Of a DNA stretch of 64,000 bases, positions 52,921 to 62,280 are shown one piece after another (within the stretch, counting starts at the first letter, position 1; every line of letters begins with the position of its first letter). A program made the translations under genes and the position numbers. The DNA comes from Hellea sp964472905 (lineage in GTDB: Bacteria > Pseudomonadota > Alphaproteobacteria > Caulobacterales > Maricaulaceae): assembly GCA_964472905.1 (NCBI GenBank), contig CAYYMI010000003.1:1-64000 (forward strand), read 5' to 3'. Below the pieces are notes generated by a model. That model made no database searches. It worked only from the letters and a program-made list of their open reading frames with translations, and was not told the origin of the DNA.

Positions 52921-53741
52921 GATATAACTCCTTCAGAACGCTTACGTTCTGCAATTTCCTCTCGCCATGCAACAACATTCATTTCAATGAAAAAGAATGC
53001 AATCAACCATAGAGCGGCATCCCATATATCCAAGAAACCACCGTAGAAAAACCATGCCAGCAAGCACATAAATAGGATGGTATAAAGTGAAATCTTTATA
53101 GGCTTAAATATTGCCTTTGTTTTCCCAAAGAAGATTTCAAGCTGTAACACCAAAACAACCAAAATCCAGGCTCCGGCATTTATAATATCAATACATGTTA
53201 ATTTCGTCAGCTCATCAAAGTGAGAGACCGGGGATATTAGTCCGCTCTTTTCATTGATGAAACTATCTGGCCCAAGTGTTTGACAATTGGTTGCATTTAA
53301 AGCCACATAATCATCAAGACTTTCAACAAATTCGTATGTGTCCGTCTGAACCAAGGCACAGAAATCTGAAATTTTACCCGCCACAGGCGCAAAATCATTC
53401 ACGAGACTTAAGGAGGCCACATAGCCATAAAAAGCGTAGATAATTATAAGATAGCAAATAACCCCAATAATCTTAAGAGCGCGGCCTACCCAGCCTTCCA
53501 AAACATCATCCTCAATCACAAATGTTTCAAGTTCGAAAACGATCAACAAAACCAGCCAAGACGCCGTATCGATAGACGCAGAAAAAGCTTCTATGAATAA
53601 AGGCCACTCAAACCCATCGGTGAAGACAGTCGACATTGCCGACAGATCTTCTTGCAAAAAGAGAAGTGTATTAATGGCGAGTGCCAGATAGATGGTATAT
53701 TTAAATAGGCTAAATAACCGCGGATGTTTCGTCATAAACAT
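52917..53741 (-). CDS. Unrecognised multi-pass membrane protein in the putrescine operon
   Basis: I do not recognise this 274-residue protein. It has about six transmembrane segments (approximately 11-28, 56-75, 88-112, 187-206, 218-236 and 240-258). A periplasmic or cytoplasmic loop with two Cys (CALVQTDTYEFV and NATNCQTLG, about 125-155) lies between segments three and four. Acidic residues fall inside helices (FELETFVIEDD and QLEIFFG). It is coupled to the aminotransferase (ATGA) and starts 8 bp after puuB. The position suggests a role in putrescine or amine handling, perhaps as a sensor, transporter part or redox partner. No motif settles this. Confidence 0.75.
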   Translation of the reverse strand: MFMTKHPRLFSLFKYTIYLALAINTLLFLQEDLSAMSTVFTDGFEWPLFIEAFSASIDTASWLVLLIVFELETFVIEDDVLEGWVGRALKIIGVICYLIIIYAFYGYVASLSLVNDFAPVAGKISDFCALVQTDTYEFVESLDDYVALNATNCQTLGPDSFINEKSGLISPVSHFDELTKLTCIDIINAGAWILVVLVLQLEIFFGKTKAIFKPIKISLYTILFMCLLAWFFYGGFLDIWDAALWLIAFFFIEMNVVAWREEIAERKRSEGVIS

Positions 53742-53749
53742 GGCGGTTC

Positions 53750-55054
53750 CTAAACCTTATCTCGAAGTGAGTAGTAAAACATAGCCATGCTAAGCAATGG
53801 TACCCGAAGGGCAAGACCGCCCGGCATTTTCTTACTGGGAACCCGCTCCATAACATCAAATTGTTCTGACGTTTTTACAGCAACATCTGCGGCAAGTTTT
53901 CCTGCATATGTCGCCATAGCAACGCCATGACCCGAATAGCCAGAAATGCTCAAAACATTCGGAGCGAGGTGCTTTAAAAATGGCATACGGTTCATCGTAA
54001 TAGATAATGATCCACCCCAACCATAATCAATGCGGGTGTTCTCAAGCTGCGGGAAAATCGACAACATCGCTTTACGAACAAATGACTTTATGTCTTTCGG
54101 GAACGTATATTTATAACTTTCACGCCCCCCAAATAAAAGCCGCCTATCCTTTGATAATCTGAAGTAATTGATAACAAATTTCGAATCCGCAACCGCAGCA
54201 TTATTGGAGATCAACGAAGCCGCTAAGTCTTCATCTAAGGGCTCAGTTGCAATAATATAATTATTGATCGGCATAACCCGATTGGCGGTATGTTTGTCCA
54301 ACTTGCCCAGATACCCATTGCAAGCGAGAATGAGAGTGTCGCATGTCACAGAGGCATGTGCTGTTTTGATAATAGGTTTAGCGCCGTGTTGAATATTTAA
54401 GACTTCACTTTTTTCAAAGATTCGTACGCCCGTTTTGTCAACTTGCTCCGCAAGTCCAAGAGCAAATTTCAGGGGGTGTATATGCCCACCTTGCCGATCT
54501 AGAACGCCGCCATGATAGGCCTTGCTACCGACAAGCTCACTCATGCGGGCTTTATCAAGAAACTCAAAATAATCGGACGCATATTCAGACTTCATATAAT
54601 CAACATAATCGCGGCTTTCAGGAACAAAGCGCCGCTTATGGTCCGCATGGATAATGCCGGGTTGAAACTCATAATCAATGCCGAAATCATGAGCCAGTGA
54701 ATGAATATAAGCTAAAGAATCTTGTGCAACCGTCCACAGTTTTCGGGCATCGGCTTTACCAACCAGCTTTTCAAGCTCCACTTGATCAAGGTTTTGGTCT
54801 CCACTTATTTGACCGCCATTTCGGCCTGAGGCTCCCCAACCAACGCGGTGTGCATCTAATAAAACAACATCAAACCCTTCACGCGATAAGTTCAGAGCCG
54901 CTGATAGGCCGGAATAACCGGCTCCAATAATCGCGATGTCACAAGTAATGTCACCCATAGCGACAGGAAACTCGTCTAGAGCCGTAGCAGTTGCCGCATA
55001 ATATGAGGCTGGATAGGCGCCCAACTTATCATTTGCGTATAGAATATTGACCAT
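53750..55054 (-). CDS. puuB: Gamma-glutamylputrescine oxidase-like FAD oxidoreductase
   Basis: The 434-residue DAO-family flavoprotein has the dinucleotide motif IAIIGAGYSGLSAALNLSREG, the GWGASGRNGGQ stretch typical of PuuB, and a C-terminal FAD contact SISGYSGHGVAMATYAGKL. PuuB oxidises gamma-glutamylputrescine to gamma-glutamyl-aminobutyraldehyde, releasing ammonia and peroxide. It is the first gene of the six-gene operon running to gabT, with TGATCA-centred sequences in its promoter. Glycine or sarcosine oxidases are relatives, but the GS-type PuuA and PuuD genes nearby support this call. Confidence 0.9.
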   Translation of the reverse strand: MVNILYANDKLGAYPASYYAATATALDEFPVAMGDITCDIAIIGAGYSGLSAALNLSREGFDVVLLDAHRVGWGASGRNGGQISGDQNLDQVELEKLVGKADARKLWTVAQDSLAYIHSLAHDFGIDYEFQPGIIHADHKRRFVPESRDYVDYMKSEYASDYFEFLDKARMSELVGSKAYHGGVLDRQGGHIHPLKFALGLAEQVDKTGVRIFEKSEVLNIQHGAKPIIKTAHASVTCDTLILACNGYLGKLDKHTANRVMPINNYIIATEPLDEDLAASLISNNAAVADSKFVINYFRLSKDRRLLFGGRESYKYTFPKDIKSFVRKAMLSIFPQLENTRIDYGWGGSLSITMNRMPFLKHLAPNVLSISGYSGHGVAMATYAGKLAADVAVKTSEQFDVMERVPSKKMPGGLALRVPLLSMAMFYYSLRDKV

Positions 55055-55071
55055 TAGTTTAACTCATGACC

Positions 55072-55131
55072 AAATTTGATCACATTTCTTATAATGTTAT
55101 ACAATGTTTACATGATAAATATGATCAAAAC
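55072..55131. promoter_or_regulatory. Two TGATCA-centred sites upstream of puuB
   Basis: AAATTTGATCACATTT (55072-55087) and AATATGATCAAAAC (55118-55131) lie 18-77 bp upstream of the puuB ATG, about 46 bp apart. Both share a TGATCA core that also occurs in the promoter of the TonB receptor at 61465. They are probable operators for the cluster regulator, perhaps the GntR gene at the window end. Confidence 0.5.
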
Positions 55132-55159
55132 AAGTCACTCCTGCCAATTACAACGAAGT

Positions 55160-56743
55160 TTAAACCGGCTCTATCATATTATGCTGGGTAAGAATTTTTT
55201 GAACAGGGCTTAACTGTTTTGCATAGCGTTTCCATCGACCGACAGAGCGGCTATGGACCGGTTGGCGGACTTGTGATGCGCTTGCCGTAGACACGGCCCC
55301 GCTTTGATTATGAAAATCCAAACAGGCCTCTTCCCAGTCTAGGCCTAAATAATCAATCATGCGGCGCGCATTGGGCTCTAAATCATCAACCGTTTCCTCA
55401 TAAGACACATCCAACATCCGCTCACCGACCACGCCTCGCCAATGCTCCATGAGCTTTCGATAACGCACATGATGGCGCGCCATTTCTTCCAAATCATAAG
55501 AATGTGAGTAAGTTTGAGCGAATAATTGCTTAAAGCTCGAAAAACAGCTATCGGCCGCGCCCCGGTTAACATGAATAATTTTAGCATGAGGCAAGGCCCG
55601 CGCAATCAAAGGCACATAGAGATAATTTACTGGCATTTTATCAACAAAATAATGACCATCTTCATGATGAGAGCGCGTGGCATGAAGATAGGCATTACCT
55701 AATTTGCTCGGCTCTATTTTAGCGGCCTCTAATATTAAATCGCTATTGACCCGCACAGCTGTTTGTATTTTTGAAAGCCTGCGCATGGAGAGGTAAAAAT
55801 GTTGCAATTCACCGGCTGACTTCACCTTAGAATGTGATGTAATAATCCGTTCAATTAAGGTCGTACCAGTCCGCGGCTGTCCAACAATAAATATAGGTCT
55901 AACCTGCTCGTCCCCCGCCGGCACCTCACCAGCCATCCATTGATCATCAAAACGTTTATGAAGCGTCTCAAAAAGAGCCTCTTCTACATCTTCAGGAAAT
56001 TCGAGTGTCTTGCGTTTCGCAGCCGCGCCCTTTTCAAAAGCCGCAAAAGCTGCGTCCCAATTTTCGACATCTTCAAAGACCTTACCTGCGCCATAATAAA
56101 GAAAGGATAGCTCGGTATCATTTCCAGCAAAGTCGTCAGCCATCTTAAGCATGGCATGCGCCGTCTGATCTGACGTCTGTCTCTTGAGTCCGGCTTTAAT
56201 CCAAAGGGCTTGCGGGACATTCGGATTGACCTTCAAAAGAGACTCTATGATGGCCTCCGCATCTTCTGTCCTGCCCATAAAATTAAAGGCATTTGCCAGA
56301 TTTGTTGCGAAAGCAGAGTTCTTTGGCTGTTTTTTATTAGCGCGCTCATACCAATGGGCCGCTTTTTCGTGCTCGCCCGTTCTCGTATAAACCATACCAA
56401 TAATATTTTGAATCACTTCATGTTCAGGCTGTAAATCCGCAGCCTTTGCAATGGATTCATCCGCGCGAACCGTAAATCCAAGTTCAGAGAATATTTTCGC
56501 AAGATGGGCCCATGCGCCTGCATGTTTGGGGTCAAGCTTTGTAACTTGAAGAAAGACATTGGCCGCAATACGCTTTTCGTCCATAGACGTCGCTATCAGA
56601 CCTATTAAAAAATGAGCTTGAGGCAAGTTTGGGTTGGCCTGGAGCACCCGCTTACAATAGGCTTCAGCTTGTTTTATATCGCCGCGATCAAAAGCTTCAA
56701 AGCCTTGCCGAAGCCATAAGGAGAGAGTACGCGCGTCACTCAT
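55160..56743 (-). CDS. TPR-repeat sulfotransferase
   Basis: The 527-residue protein has an N-terminal array of TPR repeats (about 1-260: AEAYCKRVLQANPNLPQAHFL and similar helices) and a C-terminal sulfotransferase domain. The PAPS-binding P-loop is RPIFIVGQPRTGTTLIERI near residue 286, and VNRGAADSCFSSFKQLF supplies the 3'-phosphate loop. It transfers sulfate from PAPS to an unknown acceptor. It overlaps the agmatinase start by four bases and is the last gene of an APC permease-agmatinase-sulfotransferase operon, so its substrate may be linked to amines. Such proteins are frequent near TonB receptors in related bacteria. Confidence 0.88.
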   Translation of the reverse strand: MSDARTLSLWLRQGFEAFDRGDIKQAEAYCKRVLQANPNLPQAHFLIGLIATSMDEKRIAANVFLQVTKLDPKHAGAWAHLAKIFSELGFTVRADESIAKAADLQPEHEVIQNIIGMVYTRTGEHEKAAHWYERANKKQPKNSAFATNLANAFNFMGRTEDAEAIIESLLKVNPNVPQALWIKAGLKRQTSDQTAHAMLKMADDFAGNDTELSFLYYGAGKVFEDVENWDAAFAAFEKGAAAKRKTLEFPEDVEEALFETLHKRFDDQWMAGEVPAGDEQVRPIFIVGQPRTGTTLIERIITSHSKVKSAGELQHFYLSMRRLSKIQTAVRVNSDLILEAAKIEPSKLGNAYLHATRSHHEDGHYFVDKMPVNYLYVPLIARALPHAKIIHVNRGAADSCFSSFKQLFAQTYSHSYDLEEMARHHVRYRKLMEHWRGVVGERMLDVSYEETVDDLEPNARRMIDYLGLDWEEACLDFHNQSGAVSTASASQVRQPVHSRSVGRWKRYAKQLSPVQKILTQHNMIEPV

Positions 56744-57696
56744 GTGATCTTTTCCACCGCGAATAAGGCCACGAGGTTCATGGCAATCGTTGCCGCCGCC
56801 AATGCTGTAATCTGTGCATGGTCATAGGCGGGCGCAACTTCAACAACATCCGCGCCTCGTAAATTGATGCCTCTTAGACCTCGTAAAATCAATTGCGCTT
56901 CCATTGTGCTCAGCCCGCCAATAACAGGTGTGCCTGTCCCGGGCGCCATAGATGGGTCAAGGCAATCAACATCAAAAGTAATATAGGCTGGGCGTTCGCC
57001 AACAATACCCCGAATGAATTTAATAACATCCTCAACGCCGCGCTGCCTGACATCTTCGGCACTTAAAATGTTAAAGCCATGGGTTTTTTCATTATAGGTG
57101 CGAATGCCAATTTGAACAGAATGCTTCGGGTCAACGATATCTTGTTTTGCTGCATGGTAAAACATAGTCCCGTGATCAATGCGTCCATCTTCATCTTCCC
57201 ATGTATCAGAATGGGCATCAAAATGTATAAGGGAAATAGGCTGTTTTTCGCTCTCCACTAATGATTTCAAAACAGGGTAGGATGAAAAATGATCTCCGCC
57301 GAGCATAAGCGTTTTCACGCCTGTGCTATGAATGGTTTTAAATTGCGCTTCAATCTCTTCAGGGACTGAGCTAGACATGCCTGGATCGAATAATACATCG
57401 CCGTAATCAATCACCGACAAAGCGTCAAAGGGGTCGAATTCCCATCCATGAACGCGGTCCCAAGCTATCATAGCCGAAGCTTCACGAACGGCTCTTGGGC
57501 CATATCGAGCCCCGGGACGTGCGGTTGTGGCGAGATCAAAAGGTACGCCAATAACGGCTACATCAACATATTTTAAATCCTTACTATAACGCCGACGCGC
57601 GAAACTTAAGGCACCTGAATATGTCGGTTCCTCGCGAGTCCCGCTCCCCGGTTTGCGCGTGAAAGCAAGATCTATATCATTGATCTCTGTGGTCAT
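56740..57696 (-). CDS. speB: Agmatinase-family ureohydrolase
   Basis: The 318-residue enzyme has the manganese-binding motifs GGDHFSSYP, SLIHFDAHSDTW and FDVDCLDPSMAPGTGTP, with all expected His and Asp ligands. The N-terminal VIGVPFDLATTARPGARYGPRAVR is typical of agmatinases. It hydrolyses agmatine to putrescine and urea; guanidinobutyrase is a close relative and cannot be excluded. It overlaps the permease gene by 20 bp and the sulfotransferase gene by four. In this cluster it would supply putrescine to the PuuA route. Confidence 0.9.
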   Translation of the reverse strand: MTTEINDIDLAFTRKPGSGTREEPTYSGALSFARRRYSKDLKYVDVAVIGVPFDLATTARPGARYGPRAVREASAMIAWDRVHGWEFDPFDALSVIDYGDVLFDPGMSSSVPEEIEAQFKTIHSTGVKTLMLGGDHFSSYPVLKSLVESEKQPISLIHFDAHSDTWEDEDGRIDHGTMFYHAAKQDIVDPKHSVQIGIRTYNEKTHGFNILSAEDVRQRGVEDVIKFIRGIVGERPAYITFDVDCLDPSMAPGTGTPVIGGLSTMEAQLILRGLRGINLRGADVVEVAPAYDHAQITALAAATIAMNLVALFAVEKIT

Positions 57697-59065
57697 GGTT
57701 TATGCCTGTCTTTCGAGCCCATCGAATGAGGCCTTCGCCAATTATAAGGACCGTTACAACACCGTAAAGTGTAGATTTTTGCAAGCCTTCGCCAGGTACA
57801 TATAAAAACAAACCAATCGTCATCACAAGAATTATAAAGCATGTCGCCGTCATTAATCTGGCGCCCCAAATGCCGCCAGGCACTCGAAAGGGGCGGGCTG
57901 TGTCAGGGTCACTGAGACGTAATTTTAGAAAAGCCAAAACCATCCCAGCATAGGGCAACATAAAAATAACAGCGCTAAATGAAAACAAAGCCCAAAATAA
58001 ATCTTCATTGGAATTCACCAAGGCCCCGTAAAGCACAAGCGCTATGGTGCACACACAACCCATTAAAATGGCGGCTCCGATAGGTCCGCCATGTCCAGCA
58101 TGTCTTTTTGCAAACATAGAAGGTAGCTGCCCTTCACTAGCGGCTTCAGCAACCGAACGGTTACACCCCATCGCCCATGTCGTCCCATTTGACCAAAATG
58201 TATAAAGAGCCCCAATACCTAAAAGCAGCACCAAAGCGCCTCCGCCCGGGACATTAGCAAAAAACAAATCAAGCGTATCGATCAAGCCATCTACAATATC
58301 GATCTCGCCGGCGGGAATAGCGGCTAAAATCCCAAGGCTAGAGAAAAAATAAAACGCAAGAATTAAGATACCAGATAATACAATCGCCCGAGGGACATTA
58401 CGCTCTGGCTTTTGAATTTCGCTCCCCGCTGAGGAGACAAGTTCAAACCCAAGCATACCGTAAATAATAGCAGGTAAGAATTTCAAACCATCTTCTATTT
58501 TAGGGCTCAAGGTTTTTGTATTTATCTCATTTGCATAGCCATTTTGACCTGCATAATAAAACCCGCCAACAATCAAAACACCAAAAATAATCATTTTCAG
58601 AACGGCGCCAAGATTAGGCACCCATTTACCAATTTTCAGGCCAAAGACATCAACCGCAACGCTAAACCATCCCAATATAATCCCAATAATGACCTGTTGA
58701 AATATACTCATTTCCAGATGAAATAAGCGCGCTAGCACTCCTGCGAATAAGATGAATATCGCAGGCAGCCATATGGCCGTGTTTATCCAATAAGCCCACA
58801 TAGCCCGCGTCGACCATTCTTGCCCAAAAGCTTTTTTTATCCAGACATATATCCCGCCCTCTGCAGGATAGCTTGTCCCAAGCTCGGCCGTAATGAGCCC
58901 GATAGGTAACATAAACAACACACCCAAGAGTAACCACCACGTAAGGCTAGAGGCGCCGATTGAAGCTGAAGCTGCCAAAGTATCCAACAAAACAATGGCT
59001 GAAACCGTAAAAAGTGTAAGATCAGGTAGCTTTAATACTTTTTGGGTCATGTCATCTTGGTTCAT
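57677..59065 (-). CDS. APC-family amino acid/polyamine permease
   Basis: The 462-residue protein has about twelve transmembrane helices. It opens LPDLTLFTVSAIVLLDTLAA and contains GLITAELGTSYPAEGGIYVWIKKAFG, the consensus of APC transporters, plus GMLGFELVSSAGSEIQKPERNVPRAIV. It should import an amine, amino acid or agmatine by proton symport. It heads the operon with agmatinase and sulfotransferase, so agmatine or putrescine is the best substrate guess (PuuP-like in role). A terminator of the upstream TonB receptor gene precedes it. Confidence 0.9.
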   Translation of the reverse strand: MNQDDMTQKVLKLPDLTLFTVSAIVLLDTLAASASIGASSLTWWLLLGVLFMLPIGLITAELGTSYPAEGGIYVWIKKAFGQEWSTRAMWAYWINTAIWLPAIFILFAGVLARLFHLEMSIFQQVIIGIILGWFSVAVDVFGLKIGKWVPNLGAVLKMIIFGVLIVGGFYYAGQNGYANEINTKTLSPKIEDGLKFLPAIIYGMLGFELVSSAGSEIQKPERNVPRAIVLSGILILAFYFFSSLGILAAIPAGEIDIVDGLIDTLDLFFANVPGGGALVLLLGIGALYTFWSNGTTWAMGCNRSVAEAASEGQLPSMFAKRHAGHGGPIGAAILMGCVCTIALVLYGALVNSNEDLFWALFSFSAVIFMLPYAGMVLAFLKLRLSDPDTARPFRVPGGIWGARLMTATCFIILVMTIGLFLYVPGEGLQKSTLYGVVTVLIIGEGLIRWARKTGINHDHRDQ

Positions 59066-59086
59066 ACCATTCTCATAGCCTCAAAC

Positions 59087-59111
59087 AAAAAAAGGGCCAA
59101 TAGCCCTTTTT
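59087..59111 (-). terminator. Rho-independent terminator of the polyamine-cluster TonB receptor gene
   Basis: On the minus strand AAAAAGGGC pairs with GCCCTTTTT around a five-base loop and continues into a T run. It lies 23 bp after the receptor stop and just before the APC permease gene, separating the two transcription units. Confidence 0.88.
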
Positions 59112-59134
59112 AATTCATTTAATTTGGGGGTGTC

Positions 59135-61465
59135 TTATTCATTAAATGATTTAGAGAAGCGAATACCGTAAGTACGCGGTTTGCTCGGTCCGAAAAGGTG
59201 GGCAGGAAGAATACCTCCATTATTATTACCCTGATCGAAATATACCTCATCTGTTAGATTTTCGACGTAGCCTAGAACTGACCAACCATCACCCCGATAT
59301 CCAGCTCTTAATGTTACATCAGCAAAGGAGCCCACTTCTGAAGCTGCAAGATTTTCAATACCGCCGCCTTTCGTGGATTCAAAGAACACTTCGGCGGATC
59401 CAAAGATTTCTCCGCCCCACATATCTGCATGTGCATTAAAGACAGCCGCTCCAGACAAGGCCGGCGCGCCTAAATCATTGCCATCACAAGAATCGATACC
59501 ACAAGCAGCGCCAGCATTTGAAATTTCATTACTATTATATCCAAGACTAACAAAGCCATCGAAGTTTTCACTAAACGTTGCTGTGACCTGGCCTTCAACA
59601 CCATAGCCTTCAACTTCACCTAAGTTAAAAATCAAACCGCCGCCATCTTGGAAAACGAGCAATTGAAGGTCTTCATAGTCGAAATAATAAGCGTTTAAGT
59701 CAGCTTTTAAAGCCCCGTCCAAAAACTCGCCTTTATAACCCACCTCATAAGACCACAACCTTTCAGGGTCAAAATCATCTGGCACAGCCGTGGCCGATGT
59801 CAGCACATCGCCAGCCGAAATACCAGGGGAACCTTCTCTGGGTGAAAAACCAAATGTACCAAAACCACCCGACTTAAATCCGCGGGTTGCACTGGCAAAG
59901 AATGTGTTATCCCCGTCAGGACGATACCGCACGATGAATCGCGGCGTAAAGGCATCCCAATCGCCTTCGTCAACGAGGGGCCCATCAGACGTAATACTAT
60001 AAGTAAAGAACGGCCCTAAGGCACTCTGAACAGGCAAGATATTATTACTAAACCGCTTATTATCTCTTGAATAACGTAGACCCGCGCTAAAATCTAACTG
60101 ATCATTAAAAGCATAGGTTAAATCCACAAAGGCGGCATAACCATTATAATCGCCGCGAACGACGCCTTGCTCCAAAAGCCCGACATCAACAGGTTGAGCC
60201 CCGCTATAATAATCATTGAGACAGGTACCGGCTAAGTTAGGAGGATTAGCAACACCATAATACATTTGATAATAGTTGTAGTAATATGAACAAAGTAGAT
60301 CTTCATCACCTTGAGCGGTGAAAAGAGCATCAAGATTCTCGTTATAATATGATGCACCAACATACCAAGACAAAGGTCCATCCCCTTGACTCACTAACCG
60401 AACTTCTTGCTCGAAGTAGTCCCCTTCTTGATCTAGACCAAAATTATTGATGCTAAGCGGGGTTCCGTCAAAGTCCTCACGATATGCGAACTCATGATTT
60501 TTATAGCCAGTCTGTGACGTTAGAGTGGCAAAACCGAGATCGTAATCCAGCTTAAGGCCAATATCGTACACTTCGGCAATATCAAAACTACCTAGGCCCA
60601 AATCTTGATTAACTTCTCTTGGATCATCAGGGAGTTCGATCTCTCCAAAAAGGCTTTCTAAAGTTGCAAAACTTTCGTCAAGTCCTGTCGCGCGGTAGAT
60701 AGACCCCTCCTGCTCACGGTCTTCATACTCGAGGGTAACCTCAACAGACAAAGGACCATTACCTTTATAATCGAAAGAGCCGCGAATGCCGTATTTGTTA
60801 AATCCTCCCAAATCTTCACCGTCGAATATGTTTTCTACAAACCCATCTTCTCTAGAATAAAACCCAGCCACACGTGCCGCAAAGTTTTCGGAAAACGGTA
60901 TATTGATTGCACCTCTCGTATCGAAACGATCTCTGCTTCCATATTCAACATCTACAAAACCGGAAATTTCATCTTGGAAAATCGGACGTTTAGTGTGCGT
61001 ACTAATCGCACCCGCAATCGCATTACGTCCGAATAGGAAGTTTTGTGGCCCCCTTAGAACTTCGCCGCGCTCAACATCATAAAGTGTTGAAACAACCGCG
61101 CCGTTACGGCCTTGATATAATCCATTTTTGAAAAATCCAACTGAAGGGTCACCGCCGACCCCAAAGTCTTGAGTTCTAATCCCGCGTATTGATACCGCAT
61201 CAATAAAGCTATCCTGCGAATTACCTGCAACGCCAGGCGAATATGTAATAAGGTCTTTCACGTCATTCAAATTGACCTCTGAGACAAAGTCACCTGAAAG
61301 TGCTGTGATCGCTAATGGTACATCCTGAATAGACGTTGCCCGTTTTGTTGCTGTAACAATAATCTCATCGTCAGGAATTTGAGCAGATGCATTAATGGCA
61401 CTACTCAAAGCCAATGCGCTAGCGCTACTCGCTAAGATTATACGCTTTAGGTATGGTGTATTCAT
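59135..61465 (-). CDS. TonB-dependent receptor of the polyamine cluster
   Basis: The 776-residue protein has a signal peptide (about 1-28, ending NASA-Q), a plug domain (about 33-165: EIIVTATKRATSIQDVPLAI, SIRGIRTQDFGVGGDP) and a 22-strand barrel ending YGIRFSKSFNE. It is of the iron-complex/outer-membrane receptor class common in sphingomonad-like bacteria, shorter than the 1024-residue alginate receptor. Its substrate is unknown. Located between the permease-agmatinase operon and puuD-puuA, with TGATCA-type sites upstream, it may bring a large or modified amine across the outer membrane. No Cys-rich or heme motif is visible. Confidence 0.88.
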   Translation of the reverse strand: MNTPYLKRIILASSASALALSSAINASAQIPDDEIIVTATKRATSIQDVPLAITALSGDFVSEVNLNDVKDLITYSPGVAGNSQDSFIDAVSIRGIRTQDFGVGGDPSVGFFKNGLYQGRNGAVVSTLYDVERGEVLRGPQNFLFGRNAIAGAISTHTKRPIFQDEISGFVDVEYGSRDRFDTRGAINIPFSENFAARVAGFYSREDGFVENIFDGEDLGGFNKYGIRGSFDYKGNGPLSVEVTLEYEDREQEGSIYRATGLDESFATLESLFGEIELPDDPREVNQDLGLGSFDIAEVYDIGLKLDYDLGFATLTSQTGYKNHEFAYREDFDGTPLSINNFGLDQEGDYFEQEVRLVSQGDGPLSWYVGASYYNENLDALFTAQGDEDLLCSYYYNYYQMYYGVANPPNLAGTCLNDYYSGAQPVDVGLLEQGVVRGDYNGYAAFVDLTYAFNDQLDFSAGLRYSRDNKRFSNNILPVQSALGPFFTYSITSDGPLVDEGDWDAFTPRFIVRYRPDGDNTFFASATRGFKSGGFGTFGFSPREGSPGISAGDVLTSATAVPDDFDPERLWSYEVGYKGEFLDGALKADLNAYYFDYEDLQLLVFQDGGGLIFNLGEVEGYGVEGQVTATFSENFDGFVSLGYNSNEISNAGAACGIDSCDGNDLGAPALSGAAVFNAHADMWGGEIFGSAEVFFESTKGGGIENLAASEVGSFADVTLRAGYRGDGWSVLGYVENLTDEVYFDQGNNNGGILPAHLFGPSKPRTYGIRFSKSFNE

Positions 61466-61485
61466 TACACGACCCCCTTGTGTTA

Positions 61486-61515
61486 TTGATCACGATTTAC
61501 TCTATGTGATCACAT
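61486..61515. promoter_or_regulatory. Paired TGATCA-centred sites upstream of the TonB receptor
   Basis: TTGATCACGATT (61486-61497) and the perfect palindrome ATGTGATCACAT (61504-61515) lie 20-50 bp upstream of the receptor start. The core repeats in the puuB promoter, and TGTGAT recurs upstream of puuA, suggesting one regulon. Confidence 0.6.
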
Positions 61516-61575
61516 TATGCCTTTAAGTATCAGTTCTTAGCCATATTGACAAGCATTAAGAAAAATTCTTATCGA

Positions 61576-62280
61576 TTATCTGCCTTCAAGCCCTAAAAAA
61601 CTGCGGACAGTTGCTTTAATGTCACAATCCATAGGCTTACTTAAGCTGGAAAGAGCCAAATCGGCGAGAGATTGATCCAAAGTACTTCCCTGACGAATCT
61701 CTATCAAGTCCTTCATGTATTCACTTAAAAACTCTGGGTGCGGCTGCACAGTTAAGCCCCAACTCCCATATTTAAGACCAGCATAACGACAAAAGTCAGA
61801 CGTCATAAAGACCTCACCTTGTTCGGGCAACTCAACGATTTGATCCTGATGATATGCATGCAGCCTTACAACGGCTTTATTGCTATCCTCAGCAGCGTTA
61901 CTTAATAGGGTGTAATCAACCGCTCCTACAGAAAAACCTTTATCATATTTTTTGACTACACCGCCTAAAGCCTGCGCAATAATCTGGTGCCCAAAGCATA
62001 TCCCTACCATTTTCCGCTTTTGGGCATGAGCTGACCGAATAAATGCCTCTAAGGGCGGTATCCAATCGTGATCTTCATATACCCCATGGCGTGACCCTGT
62101 AATAAACCAAGCATCACAGTCCACTACGCTATCTGGAAATTCCCCGTCTAAAACCGCATAATGACGCACATTTTGGTCTGGTAGGCCAAGAAAGATACGG
62201 CTCATTTCATGATAGTCACCATGTTGATCCCATAGCGCCTCAGGGGCTCGTCCGGTTTGGAGTATTCCGATTTGCATCAA
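61576..62280 (-). CDS. puuD: Class I glutamine amidotransferase-like protein (PuuD role)
   Basis: The 234-residue triad glutamine amidotransferase has the nucleophilic Cys in MVGICFGHQIIAQALGG and the catalytic His-Glu in LTVQPHPEFLSEY. Its place directly after the puuA-like gene (overlap of four bases) suggests that it performs the PuuD step, hydrolysing gamma-glutamyl-GABA to GABA and glutamate. True E. coli PuuD belongs to the related peptidase C26 family and is slightly longer. GMP synthase-like amidotransferases of this type are often found in the same position, so the role is a contextual inference. Confidence 0.8.
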   Translation of the reverse strand: MMQIGILQTGRAPEALWDQHGDYHEMSRIFLGLPDQNVRHYAVLDGEFPDSVVDCDAWFITGSRHGVYEDHDWIPPLEAFIRSAHAQKRKMVGICFGHQIIAQALGGVVKKYDKGFSVGAVDYTLLSNAAEDSNKAVVRLHAYHQDQIVELPEQGEVFMTSDFCRYAGLKYGSWGLTVQPHPEFLSEYMKDLIEIRQGSTLDQSLADLALSSLSKPMDCDIKATVRSFLGLEGR

